From Atherix ibis (taxonomy: Eukaryota > Arthropoda > Insecta > Diptera > Athericidae), in assembly GCA_958298945.1 (NCBI GenBank), contig OY282609.1, positions 15,854,326 through 15,918,325 of the forward strand: a stretch of 64,000 bases of DNA. Direction: 5' to 3'. The notes under the pieces were generated by a model. The model was not told the DNA's origin. It made no database searches and saw nothing but the letters and a program-made list of their open reading frames with translations. Below, piece after piece: positions 34,488 through 46,700 of this stretch (its first letter is position 1; each line of letters starts with the position of its first letter). The position numbers and the translations under genes are program-made.

Positions 34488-35105
34488 TGCGTTCTACGAA
34501 TGTATTGCCAACAAAATTTGGACAGAATTTATTATGTAGAGGCCTATCCCCAGTTTTTCTATAATCTAAGGTAGAGAGCCCTATCATTTGACAGCTGTCA
34601 AAGATAAATGGCATTCAAGAAAATACACCGATTGGGTGCTAGAACAACAAGCTTTCGAGGTTGATTTTTCGGAGAAAATTTCTTCAGTTATGGAGCTCTG
34701 AAAGCCAATAATGCATGAGTTTCAGGATATGAGGCTCTGAAAACCCACAAACGATTCTGTAGAAGCCATTATATCCACGAAAAGTAACTGTCTACTGTGC
34801 ATTTTGCTATAAAGGTGGTATGGAACCGTATTTCTTTGGAATTGATTAGATAAGACCGTTACTGTCAATTCTGAGCGCCATGGCCCAACTTTTTTTGGCT
34901 TGAACTTAAAGATCATATGTGGCTTTTAACAAAACATTATGAATTTTGGCTTTATTGCGCGAAAAGTTTGCAGAATGGGTAATTTCGAGAATTTGTGGTA
35001 TCAATTTGCCTCAATTTGATACCGTTGGACTTTTTATTAAAACTGAATAGGCCTCTACACAATTTTTGTGTAGAGTCCCATCCAGTTCTTCTGTAATCTA
35101 AGATC
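34488..35105 (+). mobile_element. DDE_3 transposon remnant inserted in another repeat
   Basis: 34580-35040 holds GGCTCTGAAAACCCACAAAC, KVTVYCAFCYKGGMEPYFFG and a later FNKT/LCFIARKVC stretch of the same family as 1-420. Both sides are a different repeat containing GAGGCCTATCC and TCTATAATCTAAGG, present again at 39946-40020, suggesting insertion into an older element. Confidence 0.6.
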
Positions 35106-35469
35106 TTTAACATAAATGCATATTAAATTTTTCTTTTTTTCTTCCGATAATCACTCGAAAAACCACCATTTTGTCATTTGATCAAACATGGCATCTAATA
35201 GGCAATAAAAACTCATGTTTTCGTTTTAATTTTTAATCATTTTACTATATACGCAGGCCCATAAAATTAATTTAATTTTTTTCTCATTTCTAGTATAATT
35301 ATTACAGTAATAAATTTGTTAAATTTTTATTTTTTTTTATTTTTACATATATTTACAACTACAACATAGTAATAAGCAAATTTGAGCAATAGTATTAATA
35401 AGCTTGAAAGGTTGTGGGGAGTAAACATCTAATGAAGTTCCTCCTGCTAGCGTATGTTTCTGTTAAGCC

Positions 35470-35856
35470 TCAGTATTTTAGTAAATCACGCGACCAGTGA
35501 CGCTTAAGTCTTCGATGGGTATTTCTAGGGAAGGAAGTGGAGGATAGTTCTTGAACAAGAGGATTATTATGATTGAGGACACGGGAACGGAACTTTTTAT
35601 AACGAGATACAGCCACGTCAAAAACAAATGGGACTTTAAGATCATGATGAAAAACAGTATTGCGAACATAAAAGAGGGCATCGACAATTGTACGGAGTAT
35701 TTTTGATTGAAGGGATTCGATTCGACGGGAATTAGAAGGCTTAGTAGATCCCCAGAGTTCTAGTCCGTATGTCCATATGGGTTTCAGTAAGGTATTGTAT
35801 ATCAGTACTTTGCTGTCTATAGTAAGTTTTTTTTTTTTAGAAAAGCTAGCGTGCAT
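35470..35856 (-). mobile_element. Jockey-like LINE, intact C-terminal tail
   Basis: 128 open codons on the minus strand: [58 protein letters not shown] and ending RLKRHWSRDLLKY. This is the post-RT end of Jockey-clade ORF2. 5'-truncated as usual for LINEs. Least decayed non-LTR copy in the window. Confidence 0.85.
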
Positions 35857-37847
35857 CTTGGCTATAAAGTATGCTATTAACCACTTAAAATGTGATAAGG
35901 CAAAAATAATAAATTCAAAGTACTTACCAATTAGGAATGAAATTCTTCTTTCTTGGGTCTTAGTAAAATTATCATTTCTAAATATTTATTTTTTCATTTT
36001 ATTTGCGAAATTACAGAATTTGTACAGAATCTCTTCTCCGTTGTCTTAATCATAACATTTGATTTTCTTTTCTAAACTTCTTAAAAATTATTAGTACACA
36101 CCTAGACCCCCCACCCCTCCTCTCCGAACATAAAAACAACTAACAAATTGCATATATTATAAATAATATTTGCACTTAGTTAATATTTTTTTTTTGAAAT
36201 TTATTTCTTATTAATTGGTTGAGTAATTTTGAAAACTGAAAATAATCCGAATTGAAGAGGAAAAAATTATAATAATATCCATAATATGTGAAAGATTGAA
36301 ATTGGAATGAGGAAAGAAACAATTACGTAAGTACGACGAGTATAGAAAATCATTATTAACTCAATGACAATGACGGGCGGAAATCTTCATTAATTATCCA
36401 CACAATAATACTTATTTGCAGCTTGAACTAAATGATAAATAATTAATCTCTTGGGGGCTATTATACTCGTATAGAAGGAAGATTCGAATATTGTACGTAC
36501 GTAGACGTATGGTATATGCGCTAGTAGCCACTTAATTATGAAAATATTATAAGTTAGTAAACTCTCAGTTTTTTATCCTCACACATACAGATAGTAGTAT
36601 CTTCTACTAATTGAATACGCTTGGTTTACACGTACAATAATAAGTACAACTACATTTTTAAAAAAACCCACATTCTTACGAATGCCATGCATCGAGGGTT
36701 TTCATAGTTGGTGGTGCTGCTTTCCCGTTCTTTAGAGTGGGTGCCCTTATTCAATCGCACTAATATGGAAACTTTCGATTTTCCGCAAAGTGCACAAACG
36801 ATGATTAAGATCTGTTTTGAAAATTAGTACGAGTGAATTTTTCAATTCTGGAATTAAGTGAAAACAACAACAAAATAAGGAAACAAAACCGATGATTTCG
36901 TGAAGAAGCACACAACAGAGCATGACCCCACCTCGTTGGCATTTTGCGATGCGATTCATAATCGAGAACAGACACAAAACAGTTTTGCTAAGTAAAGTTC
37001 ATATTAACTGCATACGAGCAGCAATGGCAACCAGAGACAACCTGGAATCGACGGAATCGTGCTATGCAAGCCTAATCCCCGTTTTTGATTATCAAACGAC
37101 ATGCAAAAAGAGTTTTTTTCTCCATATTCTTATAAGTATTCACGTCAATTGCAATTGCGGAATTAGGCGAAGGGAAGGTGATTCGAAACAGAAGCAACGG
37201 AATAGAGGGCGGAATAATGTAAAGAAGAAGAAGAGGAGACAAATTTTCTTCCCCTCCCCTTTTACAATTTAAGGGGGTTCACGTACACTTTTTGATGGAT
37301 GCAATCGATTTTGTTTGTTTGTTGGTACCGGAGACAATTTGTTGGTGTTGTTGTTTGTAGGGTCTCTTAGACATGTGCCAGGGCCACTTCATAGCGCCAT
37401 AACCCCGAGGCCATTTGGCGACTTTATAGCACGTGTTGGAAGTTATCTGAAAAAGACTGGGTCTGTGGTTAGAGTAGTACAGAATACTGAGAATTTTGTT
37501 ATATTTTGTAGAGTAGATTAGTTTAAATAGCTATGGAGTTGTTGGGTCCAGGAGCTGCTCCACATTAGGAGAAATTCTGCTCGCGAAGTAATTCTTAGTT
37601 ATGTGGCATTCTTGTAGAATATGGATGATAGTAAAATAAGTGACACAGTATAAGCATAAGCGACGATTGGTGTTGCCAAAAAGGCAGACGAATGTCAGGT
37701 ATTCCCAATTCATGGGGAATAGACTGACATCAAGTCTTTTTCTTTATTTAGACTACAGACTGCCCTTTTCTCATTTTTTTCCAGGCGAAGATTATTACTC
37801 GGGATGTGTATTCAGCTAACTCACCCCTGCATGTTGCGATTTATTTG
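35857..37847. other. Non-coding stretch, no gene supported
   Basis: AT-rich to 36660. 36660-37530 is less AT-rich and has open frames at 36922-37272 and 37315-37521 without recognisable domains or splice context. Could hold an unrecognised non-coding exon. Confidence 0.4.
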
Positions 37848-40015
37848 TCATGATGCATTTTTAACGATTATTTTCTCCACTAAAGTGACAGAAGACATGT
37901 TCCGCAGCCTTGATTGTAGGCCTAGAAGTGGGGAACGTCGCATCAACTTCCCCTCTGAAGCGATATAGATGAGCCCTGAAGCACCCATGTCATGCCAGAC
38001 GTTGGGGCGCATATTGTGATCCACTTCTCTATGGCCGCTGTCATTCCACGTGGGTGAGTCGGGAATCAGGTAATGCGTCCATCTTCCTTTAATCGATAAA
38101 TTAGGGCGCGCTGCCTGCAACTGTGATCACTGGTCGACCTGAGGAGCTTCCGCGCTCAGAGTTTCGGTATGAATGTTGAATAGGCTGGTTTATTGGTGGG
38201 TTATCCAATGAGTCGATAAAAATGTGTCGCTATTGGTCCAGTCATCGTCTTTTGCAGAGGCAGATTGGGAATGACTGTGATCACTGATCGACGGAGTGTT
38301 TCTCCAAGCCAACTTGTCAGCACTTTCATTGCCCACATCTCCCACATGCCCCGGCATCGATTGCAATTCGACACTCCTATTGCTAAGTAGGCTACGACAA
38401 ATTGCGCGAAGTACTCGATGGGTCACAAGGCTGTCGCTTAAAATAACAGCGCGCCGTTGGGTGGGAATATTTGTCGCAATTTCAATTACTGTTTTGATGG
38501 CCCACAGCTCCCCGTAATATGGAGCTGCCCTATAAGGGAAGATTCCACAACATAGTGCGCAGGTGATGCAGCAAAAAAGTTCGACGAACGAAAAAGATGT
38601 AGTGTCGGTGTCAGCGGCAGCATCCGTGAACAAGAGTCGATGATCTTTTAATCAGTTCAAGTATTCAAGGAAAAGTTTTACTATACGAGTATGTGGACGG
38701 ATCAGTACTAGCCTTCTTAAACCTGTCAAGAGAAGCAGACACTTTCAACTTTCCTCCTAACCATGACTTCCAATCTGAGTGTGGAAGGGAAGTTTGGAAA
38801 TCGAGGGGGAGGACAGAGGAATTGCTTTGAAGGTGGGATATTAATAAGGATAGCAATGATTAATTCCTTTTTGAACTGGGGGAGATGATAAAAGTGTGGA
38901 GGGGGTAGTTTGGAAGGCATAGGTTCTTATAAATTAAGTTCAGACGAGCTATTTGAAGATAAAAAGAGATAAGGTTTCGACCAGTTTCTATCAGTATTGA
39001 TTCCACTGGAGATGTCCAGTGTGCTTCACTAGCTAGTCTAATACACCGCTGCCTCGACTAGCTTTTTCCCTGCTATTGGCACACTGGCACATATAGTGAA
39101 GAAATAGAGCGAGGTTCCATACAAAAGGGCCTCACTTTGTCTTACCTTACTTTTCCTGCTGGAAGATTCCATTTTTCTCCACAGGCAATTGAGATACCCA
39201 GGATTTTAATGGAATATTTTGTGTGGGGAGGAATGAGGCCCAGTGACGAATCAGACACACTACAATTTTTTCCCCTGCAAACATGAAGACAAGGTGGGTT
39301 TGATGTACCAAATACCGCACCGTTTATACTACTCCAAATGTTGATGTTGCGGTAAGATCAGTACCAGATACAAGTAAAAAAATACTGAATATATATATTC
39401 GTAGGTAGATGGGATCCTTGTGGGATGCCGTTTTCCATTTCGCGTTTCGACAAAAAATATACGTTAGCGCTTTCTGTGCAGGTTCTACCAGTTACGTAGG
39501 AACCACTCTGCCAGCTGTAAGAGTACCCTGTGTCGAAAGACGTTTGTAGCAATTATGGATTGAATGTTGAAGTTCTAGTAGCTCTGTAGGCATTTTGTTA
39601 AGGATTGAGTCTATTGGCAAGCGCCTGTATAAGTCTTGTAGCTAAGATCTTTTCCAGGATCTTGAAAGTACGAGGCAATAATGAAATTGGTCTAAAGTTG
39701 TTAGCCGAAAAATGGGAGAAATTTTTCTTGGGAACTGGAATGTCTGTTGCAACCTTTCAGCAATTTGGGAAAATCGATATTTCCAAATTTTTTTTTAAAG
39801 AGGTTGACAATTCTAATATGAAAAGTCGAAGGTGCTTCTTTAATTATTTTAAAAGAAACCTTTTCCCTGCTAGCGTGGTACTATTGAAGGAATTCAACGA
39901 AAAGTTCAACTCCGCAAGCGTTACTGGCATGTGTGAGCGTTCTTACGAAAGTATTGCCAACAAAATTCGGAGAGAATTTTTGTGTAAAGGCCTATCCAGT
40001 TCTTCTATAATCTAA
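37848..40015 (-). mobile_element. RNase H-bearing non-LTR retrotransposon remnant
   Basis: Read on the minus strand from about 40015: NNFRPISLLPRTFKILEKIL (RT start), LLQTSFDTGYSYSWQSGS and ENGIPQGSHLPTNIYIQ (RT motif), then decayed sequence, an RNase H domain at 38190-38633 (YGELWAIKTVIEIATNIP, AVILSDSLVTHRVLRAI, VELQSMPGHVGDVGNESAD), and a C-terminal piece KGRWTHYLIPDSPTWNDSGH at 38050-38110. The order RT, RNase H, C-terminal domain is that of I/LOA/R1-group elements with RNase H. Stops and frameshifts throughout. The catalytic FADD-type motif is not readable. Confidence 0.8.
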
Positions 40016-41465
40016 GGATAAGATAATTTATCCATAAAATTGCGTATACATATACGAAAATCTGACGTTCGGGTCTATCCAGGTATTCTTTAATCTAAGA
40101 GCATCATGCACTCCATCCAGCGGTTCTAGAAAAAAGTCTCCTGCAGATGGATAGATCGGCGCCTCCTTTATGACGAACACACTCTCAACCCCGCTTTTAA
40201 CCACGATTACCAACCTGTGTGTGGAAGGAAGTTTTGGAAGTCAACACAAAGCACAGATATATCTTATTCCTAGTCGGAGATCATTCGGGAAAGGAATGAT
40301 GAATTTCTTTTCGCGTTGGTGATGGATACAAATTGAATTTTTAAAGATTGGTGAAGCGGATAATTGGAACAACTCCCGCTTAATCCTAATCTATAATTTA
40401 TAATAGATTAGGATTCAGCGGGATTTATAAGATTGTGTATAGGATAGGTTTTCCGCCAATAATTTTAATAAGGATAGAGTCAACCGAAGAAATCCGGTTG
40501 ACCACTGCTTCGATATGCTTCACCACTGGCTATTGGCATTCTGACGCATAAAGAGTACGGGTGTCTTTATGGTCCGACTCTTCCGTCCGGTAGGGCCAGT
40601 TAGCTAACCTCAAAAACTAAACAATAACAAATTAAAAACGCAAAAATTAAAAATAACAAAAACTAAAACATTTTCTTTTTAATTTCGATTGTTTTTTTTT
40701 TTAATAATTAGAATAAGTTTTATTGTAAAAATTAGTACAAAATAATTTATTTGATTATTAATACAAACTAAAAATAGTTATCGTAAATAAATATATATTA
40801 TTGTATATAAAATATAATAAATAATATTATGAAAAAATATAAAAAAAAAACATTTCTGCATAATAATATAAGTAATTTTTTTTAAATTTTGATCTTTTAT
40901 TCATTTTTCTCTTTTTAAATAAAATAATTTATTTATTTCTATGCCTGAACATGTTGCTTCTTTCTTTTTATTATATAAAAATTTCCTTTTTGTTCGTTTT
41001 AAATTAAATTACAATCTACTTTGGTACGATTTTGTTTTGTTTATTAATTAAAATTATTTGGTGTTATTTATGGTTTAATTTTTAAGAGTTTTAGTTGTTA
41101 TTTTTTTTGTTTTTTTTTTGTAGTAATTATAGGTGATTTTTAGTTTCTGAATTCGTAAATTAAATCGTCACGACAACTACCGGCCGCTTGACAATAAATC
41201 AAGTTCTGAACAGTTTGTGTCGGGATTAATTTTGTACAGGACAATTATTAAATAATCCAAAATCATATTGATATGATTTTGGATAATTTAATAATTAGTC
41301 AAGTTCGTTTTATATCCAAGGAATTATTTGACGTTATTTGATATTCTCTATTTCATTTTGTCTTTTATTTCTATCTTCATTTTTTTTCTATCTATTTCCC
41401 TTCTTTTATATAAGTTTTCCTCAATTTTTTCTCTTTCTAAAAATCGTATTATATAATTTTATCCA
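40016..41465. other. AT-rich stretch with palindromes
   Basis: No gene. Holds a 13-bp-arm palindrome around 40383-40416 (AATCCTAATCTAT) and the long palindrome at 41244-41295. 40075-40100 has another piece of the CTTTAATCTAAG repeat. Confidence 0.5.
41244..41295. repeat. Near-perfect 25-bp-arm palindrome
   Basis: Arms 41244-41268 and 41271-41295 match at 24 of 25 positions around a 2-base loop (arm core AATAATCCAAAATCATAT). Not linked to a recognisable element. Confidence 0.9.
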
Positions 41466-43195
41466 TTTCGCGGTTCGGAAAGTATAATAGTCCTGTCATT
41501 TGAGGATTCATCCAAGGTGTAATTTGTTTTAGTTTAAAGTATGCCGTTTTATAGTCCAGGTCGAAATTATTTTTTTAATAATTTTTAAATGATATACAAA
41601 ATTATAATTTATATTTTATAGATTGATTATATGGTATTTAGCATTATTCAGTGGAATATGATGTTGGTCAAATGCCTGCCTCAGGCTGTAGCACAATTTT
41701 CATAACATTTTGGTCAAGTACACCGCCATACGAAGAAATCGGGAGAGTTCAAATAAGGGTATCGTGGGAGCCAGTCGATATCACCACTTTTTGACATTAT
41801 TCGGCCGAAGAAAAATTCTCTAAAAATTTGCAACGTAGCATGAGCTGTGTTTGATATGTGGCACCGTCTTCTATAGGCCTAATTGATCCAACCAGTAACT
41901 GTTACAGCACTGCCTCCATCATCCTCAAAGAAATATGGCCCAAAATATGGCCGCACCATCCAGTTACTCTACGAGAGTGTAGTGGTCTTTGGTGTATCAC
42001 TTGAGGGTTTTCAGAGCCCCAATAGTGCCTATTCTGTTTATTAACAAAGCCAACCAAGTCGAAGTGTGCTTCGTCGCTCATAATGATTTTTATGGTGGTC
42101 GTCTACATCGACCTGTAAAAATCGAGCACCTCAGTCTCACCGCCATTCACGGTCATTTGCCTGCAGCTGTTGTATCAATTGAATTTTAAGCAAACATTTT
42201 TTGAGAATTATTAACAAACATCCGTCGATGAGAGGTACCCGAGATATTCAGCAATACTCTGCCACAATGCATCAATATTTTCAGGTGTACATTGGGTTAA
42301 TTGTTACCCACTCTTCGCTTTATGTATCAGCGTATGCATATTTTCAAAACTATTCATTAGACGCTGAATGGTTGACTTTGCTCGCCATATTATTAACACC
42401 AAAAAAGTCACGTCATTTTCTCCGCGCATTAAAAAAAAACCACATAAATAATAATTTGAACACGTTGTTGCGGCTTTAAATGCTCTAAAATAAATTGCTA
42501 TGGACCACTCTCTACGACTGTCAAATGCCAACAGACAAATGTCATCCAAACCAAAATGGCGGCCAAACAGAATCGACCTCTGGAACATTATGGATCGTTT
42601 AACGGTCCTAATTTGTAAAAACATCTTTTTGGATGCTGATTTTTTGAGAAAAAAAATTCCTAAGCGACGAGGTTTATTTCTTGCTCAATAGATACGTCAA
42701 TAAGCAACATTTCTGTAAGTGAATAAGGCTCTGTAAACCCATAAATGACTGCTGTGAAGAATCCATGATAACGGCGAAAAGTGACTGTGCCTGGTGAGCA
42801 GTGTGGTCTAAATTCTTCATTATTCTTCTTCTTCTTTGAAAATGGAGAAGTAGAGTGCTCTTTTTGACCTTTTAACTTGAAAATTTTAATCTGGACCATA
42901 TGTAGTTTCAATAAGAAGGCAGTAAAAAACTCCCAGAATCCATAACTTCTACATTTAGTGCTGTCGATTGGTCTCCATGATTTGACGCCTTTGGACTTTC
43001 GCTTATAGAGCTACGTGAAACAATGTGTTCACGCAAATAATTCTCAATCTTTACAGTATTTAAAAGAGCCAGAAATATGTGAAAAAAACATCAAAAACTA
43101 CCTCAAAAAAATCCAGTACTGCAAGAACTTTTATAGTGGTCATTTAAATAATTGATTTTTATTTAACTTTACTTTCCGAGACACAAAATTGGATA
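41466..43195. mobile_element. Compound DDE_3 element: minus-strand copy inside a plus-strand copy
   Basis: The outer copy has a left terminus TTCGCGGTTCGGAAAG at about 41468 and a right terminus CTTTCCGAGACACAAAATTGG near 43192, with plus-strand coding traces at 42720-43130. Inside, 41650-42650 reads on the minus strand as a second transposase: FVNKQNRHYWGSENPQ-like words near 42000-42060, VTGWCG near 41960 and a decayed FFVWRCT near 41710. Both are pseudogenes. Confidence 0.6.
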
Positions 43196-43797
43196 ACAAT
43201 TTATTACTTGACATCATTCACTTCTGATTTAAATAAAAATTATACTAATTTTCTCGGTTTTTTTTTTGGTATTCTCTCATCTTTTTTTTTGATTAAAAAT
43301 CAATAATGCTCTTCTCACGCCGTTTTATTTGGTAATTTAAATAAAAAAAAAGATTTAAATAAAAATTATACTAATTTTCTCGGTTTTTTTGTCGAATATT
43401 TATAGTTTTTATGCTGCTAAGAATACTAAATGGATCTTGAGAAAAAATACAATATTTTCTTACCAAGTTGACATTTCTTTTTGTCATTTTAAATATTTTC
43501 AAGTTCATTTTTAGAGAATCCTATAAAAATATTTCACAATCACAAATATAATCCCCTCTGCCTACCGCCTAATTTATACACTGTTAAAATTGACTTTTTA
43601 TTTTATTATAACATTTTTTTCGGGGATTTAATACAAGCACTATTTATTGTTTTTAAGATATAAAAATAACCCACGTTTTTTATATAGTACATAAATTGTA
43701 TAAGTACGAATTTTTGGTGAATTTCAAATATAAGCGAAAAAAAAAATAAAAAAATTCCATAAAAATACTACAAAAACACAAAATCAATAAATCCAAA
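43196..43797. other. 3' flank of the PDZ gene, AT-rich
   Basis: About 40 bp (GATTTAAATAAAAATTATAC and following) is duplicated at 43226-43267 and 43352-43390. A minus-strand AATAAA lies near 43643-43648, 150 nt after the PDZ gene stop, and could end its transcript. Confidence 0.5.
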
Positions 43798-46700
43798 TTA
43801 GCCAATTTTCTTTTGATTCCGTCGTCCTATTAATATTAGTACGTCTCCAGTTTTTATTGATTTAAAAACAGCAATCGCTTCATTATGACTTAGTCCTTGT
43901 AATGGTTTACCATTAACCGAAAGAATTTCATCACCTGTTTTATTATTGTTGAATTTTAAAAAAATATAATACATTTAAAACACTTTGAAAACTTTAATAA
44001 AATTAAAAGAAATTTTATATTTCTTCAAAATAATTAATTAAAATTAAAAAAAAAATTAACAGTTTCTTTTTCTTTTTGTCGAATGTAAAAATGAATTAAT
44101 TTACCTTCTTTCAGGGTGCCTTTTTCAGCCGCTTGTCCATGACTGTATATTGTTTTCACATAAATACCCATAGAACCTTTTGGTGAATCAATGCCACCCA
44201 CAATTGAAAAGCCAAGACCTTTAGCACCATGTCCTTTGCTAAATTTGGCCTATTTTTAAATAGTACACAATAAACAATAATAATTTTAAAAAAAAAACGT
44301 ATACTAGTTTTTAGTATTTAGAAAGATTTTGGAAAAACTTATGCATCTCTTAATTAAAACTACTAATTTTATTCGTGCAAAAAAATATTTTTAAATATCA
44401 CAATAAGCAGCGCTTTGCCTAAAAATTATAAATATTTTTTTAAGAAGCAAGCAAAATTTTTTTAAAATATTTAAAAATTTAAAGAAATTGTAATTTAAAA
44501 AAAAATAGCAAAGTTTATTTATAAAAGTGCAAGCAAAAATTGGTTAGGAAGATTAACAACATTTTTTTTAAATATTAGTAAAGTCAAGTTTTAAAAATCG
44601 TTAAAATTCAGTTTAAAATAAGTAAATTTGTTTTCAATAAAAGTGATCGAAGTTTTCTTTTTTAAAGATATTCCTTTTACTTTTTACTGAAGATCATCTC
44701 CTCCTTCCATATATTTCAACGGCAGCATTATTACACCAGAAGTCAAGGTGCGTTATTTAGGACTCTATATGGACAAAAAAAAATCTTAGGATGCACATAA
44801 TTGAGGGCTAAAACAAAGTCGGCGCCGAAGATTAGACTAGTTAGCACTAGTCGCATACATATTGGAGATTATAGCTTTAAAAGAGTTTCTGGACGTGTTT
44901 AATTCCTGGCTTAGTGAGGGAATTTTTCCACAACTTTGGAAGAGGCAACATCTGGTGTTACTACCAAAGGGAAGGTGGCCACTCAAGGTCCCTTCGTCAT
45001 ATCACCCAATTTGTCTTCTGGACACTGCTGGTAAAAAAATCCTCGAACGCATTCTATGCAATCGATTGGAGGAATTCACCGGGGGTCAAGAGGAGGTGAC
45101 AGAATCACTGGGATAATGCCACCGATGGCAGATGGACCCACCGTTTTATCACGGATGATTTCGGGCTTACGAATTGCGCTTTAAATTGGATACTAGCTCA
45201 ATGTGCCCTACTTGTGACGGGATGGTAAAGAGCGCGGAGCACGTGTTCTTTTTCTGCGCCCGACTCAACGCGGAAAGAGAAAGGATACAGAAGTGCGCTG
45301 GCGGACCTCTGACATCGGAGAATATAGTGGCACTGATACTGAACTCGAAGACAGCCTAGGAGGCTGTCGAAGTCCTTGCGACAACCGTACTAAAAAAACT
45401 ACGTCTGGAGGAGCATGAAAGAAAGTGATAGTGATAATTCACCAAAATAATGATTTTTATCAATCCTTGCCCCACGAAGGATTGATAGAAATCATTATTT
45501 TGGTTGATGCCTAACGGCGGTTCTGTGGTTTGATACAAATATCTGACCAAGTAAGGTGCTTTTAGTGGGTTAAAATGCCACACTTTGTCTTTTGATAATT
45601 TCCACCTTACTTGAAACAAAAAAAAAGCTTCAAAAGAGTTCCATCACTCTCCTATTTGAATTCAAGGGTCGCAGCCGTTAACAACATGGAGTAAGCCAAC
45701 CAAGCCTATTTGAGACAATATAAATTATTTTGCTCAAAAATTCTGATCATAACATCGACACAAGTCTTGCCAGTGCTTATATATTCTTCAGAAAGTTGAA
45801 TCCTTAGTAAAAACCACTGCGAGCCTTTGTCCGTTTTCGAGAATAGGAGGATCCTTCGAAGACTTTTTGCATCCCTACATCACTATTCCACAACCACCTG
45901 GTTTTCGATAAAATTTTGTTCACTAGGCTGCAGTGGGCTGGATACTTCATCCGTATGGTTGAGTAAGATCCTGCCAGAAATGTATGCAGTGGCTCCGTTT
46001 ATGGTCCAAGCAAACGTGGAAGTCCTGTCAAAAACATGCTGGGAGTGTCGATTTTTTAGCTCAACGGGTCTTGATCGGACTCCCAGTTGGTACCCACAAA
46101 GAAAACTAAACAAATGGAATTTAAGGGCTGACAAGATCAAAGCTAAAAATCAGCTGCAAAATCATACTTTACAAAACAATACTGAAGCCAATTTCGACTT
46201 ATGGACTTGAAGTTTGGAGTTCGATGCAACATTCCAACCCATTTACGAACTCAACGACTACAATCTATAATCCTAATAGTGTTATCCACCGTGAACTAAA
46301 CGTTTACAGCCTTCTTGTTAAAGAACTATACTTACCTATCCTCTAAATAAATACCCAAAGTGATCTTTTAACTTATGGAAATATTCATGACAGGCAGAAA
46401 AACATCGGTCGGTGTTTACTCCTTCGTCATACTTTCCCATTAATGTGTTCTTGTAGAAAAGTTGCTTTCATAATATCAAATAATTTGTTTTTTCTTCATA
46501 CAATATATATAATTATGTTGCTATATGTAGAAAAACATTGTTAAGTTTCGTTGAAAGCACAAATTGGCGCGGACCCTTACAAATTAATTCGAAAATGCCA
46601 TAAAACACTTGTTTTTGTAAACATTTCGAAATTGAAAAAATTCAATTGGAAAAAATCGAACGACACAACAAGATTACGTAAAAAAAAAGTGACTGTCCAT

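Noticed and set aside
36922..37521. Two open frames in less AT-rich DNA
   Set aside because: No recognisable motifs, start context or intron ends. Kept only as a possible unrecognised exon region.
39605..40015. 136-codon plus-strand open frame
   Set aside because: The opposite strand reads as reverse transcriptase (NNFRPISLLPRTFKILEKIL), so this frame is its shadow.
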